This document shows positions 1 to 7,918 of a DNA stretch of 64,000 nucleotides, in pieces. The stretch is from assembly GCF_000166135.1 (NCBI RefSeq), contig NC_014666.1, positions 5,084,001 through 5,148,000 on the forward strand. Reading direction: 5' to 3'. The notes under the pieces are model-generated. The model saw nothing but the letters and a program-made list of their open reading frames with translations, was not told the DNA's origin and made no database searches. How positions within the stretch are numbered: the first letter of the stretch is position 1; the number at the start of each line of letters is the position of its first letter. The position numbers and the translations under genes were made by a program. This stretch comes from Pseudofrankia inefficax. Lineage in GTDB: Bacteria; Actinomycetota; Actinomycetes; Frankiales; Frankiaceae.

Positions 1-80
1 GACCGGGTCTAGCACCGCGCGGGCGCCTCGCCCCATTCACCGCGGATACGCGCGGTCATCTCAGACGAGAGGGAAAGTTC

Positions 81-956
81 GTGGAAGACCTCGATGGCAA
101 GATTGCGGTCGTCACCGGCAGCGGCGGCCCGCACGGCATCGGCCGCGCGACCGCGAAGCTGCTCGCCGAGCAGGGCTGCACGGTCGTCCTGTCCGACGTC
201 GACACCGCCGCGCTGGAGGCCACCGTCGGCGACCTCGCCGCGCTCGGTCTCAAGGTCGCCGGCGTGCCTGCCGACGTCGCCAGCCTCAGCTCGGTCCAGA
301 ACCTGGCCGACACCGTCTTCTCCACCTACGGGCGGGTGGACATCGCCTTCCTGAACGCCGGGATCAGCGGCGGCGGAAGCCTGTTCGACGACAAGATCGA
401 CGACTGGCACAAGGTGATCGACGTCAACTTCTACGGCATCCTGCACGGCATCAAGTCCTTCGTGCCGAGGATGGTCGCGCAGGGCACGCCAGGGCACGTG
501 CTCGGCACGTCCTCCGGAGCCGGCGCCGTCGGGGTCATGTACCAGACGCCGGCCTACTCCGCCTCCAAGGCCGCCGTCTGCACCCTGCTCGAAGCGCTGT
601 ACGGGCAGCTGCGGGACATGAACGCGCAGATCAAGGCACACGTCGTGCTGCCACCGCTGACCAGGACGAACCTGGCCGGCGACCCGCAGCTGATGGGTTT
701 CGTCCAGCAGGGCCTCGAGGCCGGCGGCGCGACGGCCGTCCTGGCCGAGCCCCAGGACGTCGCGGTGACCGTCCTGGAGGCGATCCGCTCCGGGAACTTC
801 TGGGCCCACCACGACCACGAGGCCGACAAGCGGCTGAGTGAGGGCAGGTTCGCCGCCGACATCGACTGGCAGGACGAGATCATCCGGGCTCGGGCGACGG
901 CCATCATCGACCGGTCGGCGCCCGACCCGTACCTGTGGGGCATGAAGTCGGGCTGA
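81..956 (+). CDS. SDR family NAD(P)-dependent oxidoreductase
   Basis: A short-chain dehydrogenase of 291 residues, probably oxidising or reducing a hydroxyl/keto group in the cytosol. The N-terminal Rossmann motif is seen at residues 10-23 (VVTGSGGPHGIGRA); it is slightly longer than the classical TGxxxGIG. The LNAG motif follows, and the catalytic Tyr159 and Lys163 lie in YSASK, with the expected serine region just before (TSSGAG). The GTG start is chosen because GAGAGGG lies about eight bases upstream. The gene stands alone on the plus strand and is followed by a strong hairpin terminator. The substrate cannot be read from sequence; the neighbouring CoA-ester genes make a hydroxyacyl or alcohol substrate plausible. 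Confidence 0.93.
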   Translation: MEDLDGKIAVVTGSGGPHGIGRATAKLLAEQGCTVVLSDVDTAALEATVGDLAALGLKVAGVPADVASLSSVQNLADTVFSTYGRVDIAFLNAGISGGGSLFDDKIDDWHKVIDVNFYGILHGIKSFVPRMVAQGTPGHVLGTSSGAGAVGVMYQTPAYSASKAAVCTLLEALYGQLRDMNAQIKAHVVLPPLTRTNLAGDPQLMGFVQQGLEAGGATAVLAEPQDVAVTVLEAIRSGNFWAHHDHEADKRLSEGRFAADIDWQDEIIRARATAIIDRSAPDPYLWGMKSG

Positions 957-1006
957 CCGCCTCCCCCGCACCATGCGGCGCATCGACGCCGCACGGCACG
1001 CACCCT

Positions 1007-1040
1007 GGTGCTGCCCGGCCCTGACCGGCCGGGCAGCACC
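1007..1040 (+). terminator. Strong hairpin after the SDR gene
   Basis: A perfect 14-base-pair stem (arms 1007-1020 and 1027-1040, GGTGCTGCCCGGCC with its reverse complement) encloses a six-base loop. It lies 50 bases after the stop codon. There is no clear T-tract, as is common for GC-rich actinobacterial terminators. Confidence 0.8.
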
Positions 1041-1124
1041 CGCCGCCACGCGGCCGCACAGCTGACCCGGGTCCGGGAGCCTGCCGTCCATCCGACCGGC
1101 AGGTGACCCGAGCCATGCCCATTG

Positions 1125-1154
1125 ATAGTTTCTACTATGTGGCGACTACCATAG
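1125..1154 (+). promoter_or_regulatory. Operator-like palindrome, site 1 of 7
   Basis: ATAGT-TTCT-ACTAT at 1125-1138 is a perfect inverted repeat, followed by GTGGCG and by a further half-site, CATAG, at 1150-1154. It lies about 160 bases before the binding-protein gene at 1300. The same TAG(Y)-N4-(R)CTATGT core recurs at six other places in the window. A TetR-type regulator is the likely ligand by analogy with operators of this size; this is inference. Confidence 0.75.
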
Positions 1155-1299
1155 AGCGATCGTCCCGCCGGCCCTCGCTGGGCCCGCCGCATCGTCGCGG
1201 CCAGCCCAGCGAGGGCCGAAATCGTTGATCTCGCCCTAGCAGCCGCCACGTCGAGAAACCATCCCGACCTCCTTTGGTCGGCAAGAGAAGGAGACAGCT

Positions 1300-2643
1300 A
1301 TGCGGCGACCTCACCGGGTTGCTTTAGTCGTGACGGTGGCCTGCGCCGTAGGCCTCGCCGGTTGCGGCGGCAGCAGTGGCGGCGGCAGCGCCGCCCCGGT
1401 CACGGTGGACCCGGCGCTGACGAAGCTGGGCCCGGATCACGGCTGGAGCCAGACCAACGTCACCGCCGACGCCGCCTCGCTCAAATGCAACACGGCGGCC
1501 TCAGATCCGAACCGCGGCATCACCGCGACGTCCATCAAGATCGGCGGGCTGGTCTCTGTTACCAGCCCCGCCGGCGCCGCGATGGGTGACACGACCGCCG
1601 GCGCCGCGGCGCGGTTCGGCCGCGCCAACGCGGACGGCGGCGTCAACGGCCGAAAGATCGATTTTCTGGACGTGCGTGACGACGGCAGCGACGCGGCCCG
1701 CGACGCCGACCAGGCCAAGGCGATCGTCGAGAAGGACAAGCCCTTCGCGTCGATCGTGGCGACCACCAACGGGAACTACCTCGACTCGTTCTGCTCGGGC
1801 GACATGCCGTTCTTCGGCTGGGGCAACAACACCGGCTTCTGCGGCAACGTGATCGGCTTCGGCATCACGGGCTGCCAGACGCCGGCGACCGGCAGCCAGC
1901 GCGCGGTCGACACCACCGGTGGCCTGCTGGTGGGCAAGTCCGTCCCCGCCGGCGCCGCCAAGACCCTCGCGCTCATCGGGCTGGACAACGACGCGGCTCG
2001 CCAGGGGCTCGTCACCGTACGGCAGAGCTTCGACATCGCCGGGTTCAAGACCGTCTACAACAAGAGCCCGATCCCGGTCTCCGGCCTGACCGATCCGACC
2101 TCGATCGTCAGCGAGGTCATGACCGCCGACGCGGGCAAGCCGCCGGCCGTCGTCTTCTTCATCTCCCAGTTCAACGACGCCATCAAGCTCACCGGCGCGC
2201 TCAAGGCGGCCGGCTACAAGGGCACGATCGTCTCGCCGATCTACGACCCGCGCGTCAGTGGCCTCAAGGAGTTCGACGACACCTACGCGCTGCTGCAGTG
2301 GCAGGGCGGCTTCAACACCGACATCCCCGCCGTCGCCCAGATGGTCGCCGACTTCAAGAAGTACTCCCCCGACGCCGCGCTCAGCCTCACGGCGGTGGCC
2401 GGTTACTGGGCCGCCGACATGCTCGTCACCGGCCTGCAGAAGGCCGGGAAGGACCTCACGGTCGATTCCTTCCTCAAGACGCTCAACACCGACTACTCCA
2501 ACTACGTCCCCGGAGCGCTGCCGGAAACGCGCTGGCCCGTCAACCACGTCGCCCCCGCGCCGTGCGAGACGGTCGCGCACCTGACCAACGGCACGTGGTC
2601 CGCCGGCCCGCTGCAGTGCGGCGCTGTCACCCGGACCAACTGA
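1300..2643 (+). CDS. ABC-type branched-chain-amino-acid-family substrate-binding lipoprotein
   Basis: A 447-residue extracytoplasmic binding protein of the periplasmic type 1 fold (LivK/amide-binding family). The signal peptide is clear: a basic start, a hydrophobic stretch and a lipobox ending LAGC with the lipid-carrying Cys22, followed by a Gly/Ser linker. The typical family segments are present: ITATSIKIGGL, the ARFGRANADGGVNGRKI motif and the paired cysteines near FCGNVIGFGITGCQ. It is a clear paralogue of the protein encoded at 14183-15541. No permease or ATPase gene lies nearby, so its transporter is unknown or it serves as a sensor. An operator-like palindrome precedes it, suggesting co-regulation with the acyl-CoA genes downstream. 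Confidence 0.93.
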   Translation: MRRPHRVALVVTVACAVGLAGCGGSSGGGSAAPVTVDPALTKLGPDHGWSQTNVTADAASLKCNTAASDPNRGITATSIKIGGLVSVTSPAGAAMGDTTAGAAARFGRANADGGVNGRKIDFLDVRDDGSDAARDADQAKAIVEKDKPFASIVATTNGNYLDSFCSGDMPFFGWGNNTGFCGNVIGFGITGCQTPATGSQRAVDTTGGLLVGKSVPAGAAKTLALIGLDNDAARQGLVTVRQSFDIAGFKTVYNKSPIPVSGLTDPTSIVSEVMTADAGKPPAVVFFISQFNDAIKLTGALKAAGYKGTIVSPIYDPRVSGLKEFDDTYALLQWQGGFNTDIPAVAQMVADFKKYSPDAALSLTAVAGYWAADMLVTGLQKAGKDLTVDSFLKTLNTDYSNYVPGALPETRWPVNHVAPAPCETVAHLTNGTWSAGPLQCGAVTRTN

Positions 2644-2657
2644 CCGCACGATCCTGG

Positions 2658-2688
2658 CCGGCCCGGCGACCAACGCGCGCCGGGCCGG
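2658..2688 (+). terminator. Hairpin after binding-protein gene
   Basis: Arms at 2658-2668 (CCGGCCCGGCG) and 2678-2688 form a perfect 11-base-pair stem with a nine-base loop, 15 bases after the stop codon at 2643. It would separate the binding-protein gene from the next operon. Confidence 0.75.
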
Positions 2689-2725
2689 TCAGGTATCGGG
2701 CCGACGCAGAAGTCGCCGCGGCGAC

Positions 2726-2739
2726 ATAGTAAGTGCTAC
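2726..2739 (-). promoter_or_regulatory. Operator-like palindrome, site 2 of 7
   Basis: ATAGT-AAGT-GCTAC; in the opposite reading this is GTAGC-ACTT-ACTATGT. It lies 60 bases before the GTG start of the acyl-CoA dehydrogenase at 2800, where an operator would be expected to cover a promoter. Confidence 0.72.
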
Positions 2740-2799
2740 GTTCCGCACGCCCGCGGGTTACGCGGGGTCTGCTGAACATCTCTAGCGAGGAGAGTCGAC

Positions 2800-3975
2800 G
2801 TGCGGCGAGAACTCTTCGGGCCTGACCACGAGGCGCTGCGGGAGACGGCCCGGACGTTCGTCGAGCGCGAGGTCGTTCCCCACCAGGACACCTGGCTGGA
2901 GAAGGGCCTGGTGGACCGGTCGGCCTGGCTCGCGGCCGGCGCCCAGGGGCTCCTGGGTATCGCCGCGCCGGCCGAGTACGGTGGCGCCGGCGAGGACGAC
3001 TACCGGTACCGGCTGGTGCTCGTCGAGGAGCTGGCCCGGGTGGGCGCGGCGTCCTTCAACGCCGGCACGTCGGCGCAGGACGACCTCGTCGTCCCCTACC
3101 TGCGGGACCTCGGCACCGCCGAGCAGCAGGCGGCCTGGCTGCCGCGGCTGTGCACCGGCGAGGCGATCGGCGCGCTGGCGATGACCGAGCCGGGCGCGGG
3201 CAGCGACCTGCAGGGCATCCGGACCAGCGCCGTTCGCGACGGTGAGGGCTGGCGGCTGTCGGGTAGCAAGACGTTCATCACCAACGGCATCCTGGCCGAC
3301 GTCGTCATCGTCTTCGCCCGGACCGACCCCGAGGCCGGTTCGCGCGGGTACAGCCTGTTCCTGGTCGAGAGCGCGGCGGACGGCTTCCGGCGCGGCCGCA
3401 AGCTGGAGAAGCTCGGCCTGCGCGGCAACGACACCGCCGAGCTGTTCTTCGACGACATCGTGCTGCCCTCGACGGCCCTGCTCGGCACCGAGGGACGCGG
3501 CCTGGCTCACCTGATGGAACGGCTGCCCCTGGAGCGGCTGTCGATCGGGGCCACGTCCTACGCGTTCGCCCGCGCCGCCTACGACTGGACCGTCGAGTAC
3601 TGCTTCGGGCGCCGCGCCTTCGGCCAGCCGATCGGCGACTTCCAGAACACCCGGTTCACCCTGGCCGAGATCGCCACCGAGCTGGATGTCGCGCAGGCCT
3701 ACCACGACCGCGCCGTCCTCGCCCTGGGCGACGGCTCGCTGACGGCGGTCGACGCCGCGAAGGCCAAGTGGTGGCTGACCGACCTGCAGAACCGCGTCGT
3801 CGACCGGTGCGTGCAGCTGCACGGCGGCTACGGCTTCATGTGGGAGTACCCGATCACCCGCGCCTACGCCGACGCCCGGATCCAGCCGATCTTCGGCGGC
3901 ACCAACGAGATCATGAAAGAGATCATCGGCCGCGACATCGCCAAGCGGGCCAACGCGGGCGGCGCGACGGCGTAG
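2800..3975 (+). CDS. Acyl-CoA dehydrogenase, long-chain (ACADL) type
   Basis: A 391-residue FAD enzyme that introduces the alpha-beta double bond in acyl-CoA, the first step of beta-oxidation. The three usual domains fit the family length. Signature segments seen are ALAMTEPGAGSDL (residues ~126-138), the second FAD segment, QLHGGYGFMWEYPI and IFGGTNEIMKEI near the end. The catalytic base is not in the C-terminal position used by short- and medium-chain enzymes (FGGT replaces YEGT); Glu245 in LPLERLSI occupies the long-chain/isovaleryl position instead. The GTG start follows GCGAGGAG. It heads a run of four genes (dehydrogenase, DUF35, thiolase-like, TetR). The chain length of the substrate is not known. 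Confidence 0.95.
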   Translation: MRRELFGPDHEALRETARTFVEREVVPHQDTWLEKGLVDRSAWLAAGAQGLLGIAAPAEYGGAGEDDYRYRLVLVEELARVGAASFNAGTSAQDDLVVPYLRDLGTAEQQAAWLPRLCTGEAIGALAMTEPGAGSDLQGIRTSAVRDGEGWRLSGSKTFITNGILADVVIVFARTDPEAGSRGYSLFLVESAADGFRRGRKLEKLGLRGNDTAELFFDDIVLPSTALLGTEGRGLAHLMERLPLERLSIGATSYAFARAAYDWTVEYCFGRRAFGQPIGDFQNTRFTLAEIATELDVAQAYHDRAVLALGDGSLTAVDAAKAKWWLTDLQNRVVDRCVQLHGGYGFMWEYPITRAYADARIQPIFGGTNEIMKEIIGRDIAKRANAGGATA

Positions 3976-4015
3976 CACGACCGCCCGCGCCGTTTGCGGC
4001 GCGCCAGGTCCGCAG

Positions 4016-4029
4016 ATAGCATCTACTAT
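4016..4029 (+). promoter_or_regulatory. Operator-like palindrome, site 3 of 7, touching the next gene
   Basis: ATAGC-ATCT-ACTAT directly abuts the GTG at 4030, the upstream-most sensible start of the DUF35 gene. It lies inside the apparent operon, 40 bases after the dehydrogenase stop. The following bases GTGGCG...CCATA match those after site 1, suggesting that the extended block is regulatory and that translation may begin further downstream. Confidence 0.72.
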
Positions 4030-4488
4030 GTGGCGGACACCATAACCCCGGTCGACGCGGCCGTGCACCCCGTGCCAGCGATCACCGGGGACAACGAGTT
4101 CTTCTGGACGGCCGCCAGCGAGGGCCGGCTGGTAGCCCAGCGCTGCACGGGCTGCGGCCTGCTGCGCCACCCACCGGCCGTCGCCTGCCCGGCCTGCCAC
4201 TGCCTCGACCACGCGGTCGTGGAGCTCAGCGGGCGCGGCGAGGTGTACAGCTACGCGCTGCTGCATCATCCCCGCAGCCCGCGGTTCCAGTACCCGGTGG
4301 CGGCCGTGCTGGTCGATCTGGAGGAAGGCGTCCGGGTGGCCTCGAACCTCGTGGACGTCGACCCGGCCGCCGTCCGCATCGGCCTTGCGGTCGAGGTCGC
4401 CTTCGAGCGGACGGACGACGACGACCTCGCCGTCCCGGTCTTCCGCCCCCAGGTGGGCACGGCACCGGCGAAGGGAGACGCCCGATGA
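4030..4488 (+). CDS. Zn-ribbon/OB-fold DUF35 protein
   Basis: About 152 residues. The N-terminal rubredoxin-like zinc ribbon shows CTGC...CPAC four-cysteine ligation, followed by the OB-fold DUF35 (ACP-like) domain with GEVYSYALLHHP. Proteins of this family pair with thiolase-like proteins; in steroid degradation the ChsH2 DUF35 domain activates the Ltp2 aldolase, and DUF35 partners also accompany HMG-CoA synthase/thiolase in archaea. The stop codon overlaps the ATG of the thiolase-like gene (ATGA), so the two are translationally coupled and probably form a complex. The start is uncertain: GTG at 4030 abuts an operator, while GTG at 4063 or 4072 would give a protein beginning nearer the conserved core. 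Confidence 0.88.
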   Translation: MADTITPVDAAVHPVPAITGDNEFFWTAASEGRLVAQRCTGCGLLRHPPAVACPACHCLDHAVVELSGRGEVYSYALLHHPRSPRFQYPVAAVLVDLEEGVRVASNLVDVDPAAVRIGLAVEVAFERTDDDDLAVPVFRPQVGTAPAKGDAR

Positions 4489-5654
4489 GCGGCGGCGGGC
4501 TGGGCGGACGGACCGCGATCGTCGGCATAGGGGCGACCGAGTTCTCGCAGGACGCCGGGCGCAGCGAGACGCGGCTCGCGACCGAGGCCATCCTCGCCGC
4601 GCTGGCCGACGCGGGGCTGTCGACCGACGACGTCGACGGCCTGGTCAGCTACACGATCGACCCGGTCGAGGAGACCGAGCTGGTCCGCGCGCTCGGGATC
4701 CCGGAGGTCGGCTGGTCGAGCCGGGTCCCGTATGGCGGCGCCGGCTCGCAGGGTGTGCTCCTGCACGCCGCGGCCGCGGTCGCCTCCGGCGCCGCCGACG
4801 TCGTGGTCGCCTACCGGGCGGTGCGGGCCCGGTCGGGCGCACGACGGTTCGGGGCGGCGAAGGCAGGCGGAGCGACGTCCTCGCACTCCGGCACGACCGC
4901 TGGCCAGTGGTGCGCCCCGTACGGCATCCTCACCCCGGCGTCCTGGATGTCGCTGAACGCCACCCGCTACATGCACGCCTTCGACGTCACCAACGAGGAC
5001 TTCGGGCGGGCGGTGGTCGGCCTGCGGGCCTACGCGGCCACCAACCCGGCCGCGCGCTTCTTCGGCCGGCCGATCACCCTGGACGACCACCAGGCCTCCC
5101 GGTGGATCGCCGAGCCGGCGATCCGGCTGTTCGACTGCTGCCAGGAGACCGACGGCGCGATCGCCCTCGTCATCACGTCGCGCGACCGCGCCCGGGACAC
5201 CCCGTCCCCGGTGACGATCGCCGCGGCGGCCGGCGCGGCGCTCGCCGGCCAGGAGGTCGCCACCGACCACTACTCCCCCGACCTGTCGGCGATGGCCGGA
5301 TCGGCGGCGCTCGCTCGCCGGCTGTTCGACCGGACCGGCATCGACCGCGCCGACCTCGACCTCCTGATGGTCTACGACGCGTTCACCCCGGTCCTGTTCA
5401 TGCAGCTCGAAGGCCTCGGCTTCTGCGCGCCCGGCGAGGCGAAGGACCTCGTCGCCTCGGGCGTGTTCGCGCCCGGCGGGTCGCTGCCCCTGAACACCAA
5501 CGGAGGGCTGATCGGCGAGGGCTACATCCACGGGCTCAACCTCGCCACCGAGGCGGTCCGCCAGCTGCGCGGCACGGCCGCCAACCAGCTCGACCGGGTC
5601 GAGCTCGCCCTCGTCAGCGCCAGCCGTACCGGCGTCGTGCTCGCCAGCGCGTGA
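4485..5654 (+). CDS. Thiolase-like lipid-transfer protein (SCP-x thiolase family)
   Basis: 389 residues with a thiolase fold: the AIVGIGATEFSQ start, a segment with VPYGGAGSQGVLLHAAAAVASG where true thiolases carry the nucleophilic cysteine, and a C-terminal NTNGGLIGEGYIHGLN segment. No canonical nucleophilic Cys (as in QCGSS) is present at the first position, so a classical acetyl-transfer thiolase reaction is unlikely. Members such as Ltp2 work as retro-aldolases on steroid side-chain CoA esters together with a DUF35 partner, and the overlapping DUF35 gene upstream supports that type of role. The precise substrate is unknown. Confidence 0.9.
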   Translation: MSGGGLGGRTAIVGIGATEFSQDAGRSETRLATEAILAALADAGLSTDDVDGLVSYTIDPVEETELVRALGIPEVGWSSRVPYGGAGSQGVLLHAAAAVASGAADVVVAYRAVRARSGARRFGAAKAGGATSSHSGTTAGQWCAPYGILTPASWMSLNATRYMHAFDVTNEDFGRAVVGLRAYAATNPAARFFGRPITLDDHQASRWIAEPAIRLFDCCQETDGAIALVITSRDRARDTPSPVTIAAAAGAALAGQEVATDHYSPDLSAMAGSAALARRLFDRTGIDRADLDLLMVYDAFTPVLFMQLEGLGFCAPGEAKDLVASGVFAPGGSLPLNTNGGLIGEGYIHGLNLATEAVRQLRGTAANQLDRVELALVSASRTGVVLASA

Positions 5655-5737
5655 CGCGTGACCCACCCTTCGCTCCGGCCAGGTACGCCCCAGCATGCGA
5701 GGATCTACTTGCAGGAGGAACGTCCGGGAGGAGAACA

Positions 5738-6400
5738 GTGACGGAGACGGCCGAGAACGGGACGTCCTACGCTCCACGCGACCGCTCGCGGTCGCGTCGG
5801 CAGCCGAAGGACCAGGCCGGGCGGACCCAGATCGTCGACGCCGCCGTCGCCTGCATCCTCGAGCTCGGCTTCTACCGCGCGAGCAGCAACGAGATCGCCC
5901 GGCGGGCGCACCTGAGCTGGGGCGCGATCCAGTACCACTTCGGGACCCGCGAGGCCCTGATGCTCGCCGCGGTCGAGGAGATCAACCGCCGCTTCATCGC
6001 CTCGCTCGCGCAGTGCCACGTCGAGGGCGAGACGCTCGCTGAGCGCGTCGACTCCCTCTACGACCTGCTCGCCCAGCACTACGGCGGCTCGTCGTACCTG
6101 GCGAGCATGCAGATCATGCTGAACTTCCAGCACGACCCGAACACGTCGCCGGCGGCCAACGAGGCGCTCCACGCGCAGCACCAGCGGGTCGGCGACGAGA
6201 TCCGCCGTCTGCTCACCGAGACGTTCGGCCCGGACATCGACCCCGCCCATCGCACCGCGATGTTCCACGCGATCCGCGGCTACGCCATCAGCACCCAGCT
6301 TCGCGACCTCGTCGCGGCCGACCTGGCCGGCCCGCTCCAGCCCGAAGCCCTCAAGTTCTTCCTCGCCGGCCTCGTCGCCGGCGCGGATCCGGCCGGCTGA
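5738..6400 (+). CDS. TetR/AcrR family transcriptional regulator
   Basis: 220 residues with an N-terminal TetR helix-turn-helix (residues ~28-75: RTQIVDAAVACILELGF, then SSNEIARRAHLSWGAIQYHF) and an all-helical ligand domain. The GTG start follows GGGAGGAG. A frame opening further upstream through the thiolase gene is an overlapping shadow. It is the last gene of the dehydrogenase/DUF35/thiolase operon, 83 bases after the thiolase stop, and two operator copies lie within that operon. It is therefore the best candidate in the window for the regulator of the seven-site regulon, though two other TetR genes (13278, 23159) are also possible. Confidence 0.93.
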   Translation: MTETAENGTSYAPRDRSRSRRQPKDQAGRTQIVDAAVACILELGFYRASSNEIARRAHLSWGAIQYHFGTREALMLAAVEEINRRFIASLAQCHVEGETLAERVDSLYDLLAQHYGGSSYLASMQIMLNFQHDPNTSPAANEALHAQHQRVGDEIRRLLTETFGPDIDPAHRTAMFHAIRGYAISTQLRDLVAADLAGPLQPEALKFFLAGLVAGADPAG

Positions 6401-6409
6401 CTAGTGGCC

Positions 6410-6488
6410 TTGATCGCCGTTTGGGCCCTGGGGTAGTCGTGACGAGGACGTTTTAACGACCACCGCGGGGCCCAAACCGCGATCATGA
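6410..6488. repeat. Dispersed ~80-base inverted repeat, copy A
   Basis: Left arm TTGATCGCCGTTTGGGCCC (6410-6428) and right arm GGGCCCAAACCGCGATCATG (6468-6487) are near-complementary, enclosing about 40 bases. It lies between convergent genes, so it could terminate transcription from both sides. Related elements are found at 39482 and 44901. Confidence 0.75.
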
Positions 6489-6591
6489 AGGTGGCGCGGC
6501 TCTCGCTACCGGGACTGCCGCGGGGTGCCGACCGCTCAGGATTGGCCCGGTGGCCAGGCGACCGCGATCCGGACCCGGACAGGGCGGCCGG

Positions 6592-7836
6592 TCAGGTCCC
6601 GAGCCGGGTACCGCACCACTGTTCCTTGCCGTCCGGGGCCTGGTCTATCTCGAACGCCGTCCCCTGCGCGTTGACCGTGAGGAAGGCCAGGCACACCGTC
6701 GGGGATCCCCGGTTGGTGCTCAGGTCAATACCGCCCGGTAGGAATCCCGCGGCGTTGAAGTCGTGGACGGACCGCAGGTTGGTGATGAACGCCTGGCGGG
6801 TCGGGCACGCGCCGGCGACCTCGAGCCCGCGCAGCAGCAGGTCCGCCTGGCCGTAGGAACCGAGCACCACGCTCTGGTCCGGGTCGTCGATCTCCGGCGA
6901 GAAGCGCCGCACCGCGGAGCGGAACGTGGTCACGGCCGGTGCGTTCGACTCGAACGGCAGGTGGGTGATGTAGGCCGTCATGCCCGCGAGGTCGGCTCCG
7001 TAGCGGGCGAGCAGCGTCTTGTCGTACACCGAGCCCGAAAGCACGACCTTGAGGCGGAGACCGGCCTGGTGGGTCGCGGCCACGATCTCGCTGATGCTGT
7101 CGGCACCGAGCTCACCGATCAGGACGTCCGCTCGACTGACCTCGATCTTCGAAGCAGTCTGTACGGCGGAGGTGACACCCGCCGTGTAAGGGATGCGGGC
7201 GACCACCTGAATGCCCGCCGCGGTCAGGCTGGTTATCAGGGTGTTGGTGGCGGCACGGGTCGCGGGCGAGCCCTGGTCCTCGACGATGGCCGCTTTCTTG
7301 CCACCATGCGCCGCGATGAAATCCCCATAGGTGGAGATGGACTTCTGGTCCGAGACGTCGTACGACGTCGAGAACATGTTGTCGTACTGGCTCCAGGACG
7401 GCTCGGTCGCCAGTCCGACCACCGGGACACCGGCCTTCGCCAGGTAGGGAGCGGAGCCCGACGCGACCGTGGTGAGCTCCGCCAGGGCGAAGACCCCGGA
7501 CTTCTGCACGAGGTCCTGGGCGACGGCGAGGTTGCCGCTGAGGGCGCCCGCGTCGTCGCCCCAGACGACCTCGACCCGACGCCCGTGGACACCACCCTGC
7601 TGGTTCGCCAGATCGATGCGAGCCTCGAAACCGCCGCGGGCCGTGGCGAACGCGGCCGCCAGCGCCCCCGTGTCCGGGTAGACCAGTCCGACCTTTATGG
7701 CGCCGGCGCTGACGCCGGGCGAGTGGCAAGGGCCCGCTCGTCCTGCGTCGGCGCTCGAACCGGCGCAGCCCGCGGCGAGGCATAACAACGTGGCCGCGCC
7801 GGCGACGCTGGCCTTCCTCCCCAGTCCAAATGCCAT
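6592..7836 (-). CDS. ABC-type branched-chain-amino-acid-family substrate-binding lipoprotein
   Basis: 414 residues, exported: a basic N-terminus, a hydrophobic stretch and a lipobox around Cys24 (LAAGC). The periplasmic-binding core begins with AIKVGLVYPDTGAL and contains the ARGGFEARIDLANQQGGVHGR segment typical of Liv-type receptors. It is a paralogue of the protein at 25097-26350, even in its translation leader (GAGGACGGAAAT before the ATG). The dehydrogenase gene ends 83 bases upstream on the same strand, so the two are probably co-transcribed. No permease genes accompany it. Ligand unknown. Confidence 0.92.
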   Translation of the reverse strand: MAFGLGRKASVAGAATLLCLAAGCAGSSADAGRAGPCHSPGVSAGAIKVGLVYPDTGALAAAFATARGGFEARIDLANQQGGVHGRRVEVVWGDDAGALSGNLAVAQDLVQKSGVFALAELTTVASGSAPYLAKAGVPVVGLATEPSWSQYDNMFSTSYDVSDQKSISTYGDFIAAHGGKKAAIVEDQGSPATRAATNTLITSLTAAGIQVVARIPYTAGVTSAVQTASKIEVSRADVLIGELGADSISEIVAATHQAGLRLKVVLSGSVYDKTLLARYGADLAGMTAYITHLPFESNAPAVTTFRSAVRRFSPEIDDPDQSVVLGSYGQADLLLRGLEVAGACPTRQAFITNLRSVHDFNAAGFLPGGIDLSTNRGSPTVCLAFLTVNAQGTAFEIDQAPDGKEQWCGTRLGT

Positions 7837-7918
7837 GAATTTCCGTCCTCAGGTGAAGGGAAAGGTGAAGTAGCCACGGTCTGGTGGCCGGCAGGCAGGA
7901 GCCGGCTGGTCTGGGTGG

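Larger units (their letters stand above)
957..1299. other. Gene-free 343-base region with terminator and operator
   Basis: No credible gene lies between the SDR gene and the binding-protein gene. The region holds a 14-base-pair hairpin just after the SDR gene and, further on, one copy of the recurrent TAG(Y)-N4-(R)CTATGT operator. The last 60 bases carry the leader of the binding-protein gene, with AGAAGGAG as its ribosome binding site. Confidence 0.8.

Noticed and set aside
2782-4269. 495-codon minus-strand frame opposite the acyl-CoA dehydrogenase
   Set aside because: No domain, composition typical of antisense in GC-rich DNA, and it overlaps a certain gene.
4385-5737. Plus-strand open frame upstream of and joined to the TetR gene
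   Set aside because: The first ~450 residues are a shadow of the thiolase-like gene in another frame; only the part from GTG 5738 has TetR features and a ribosome binding site.
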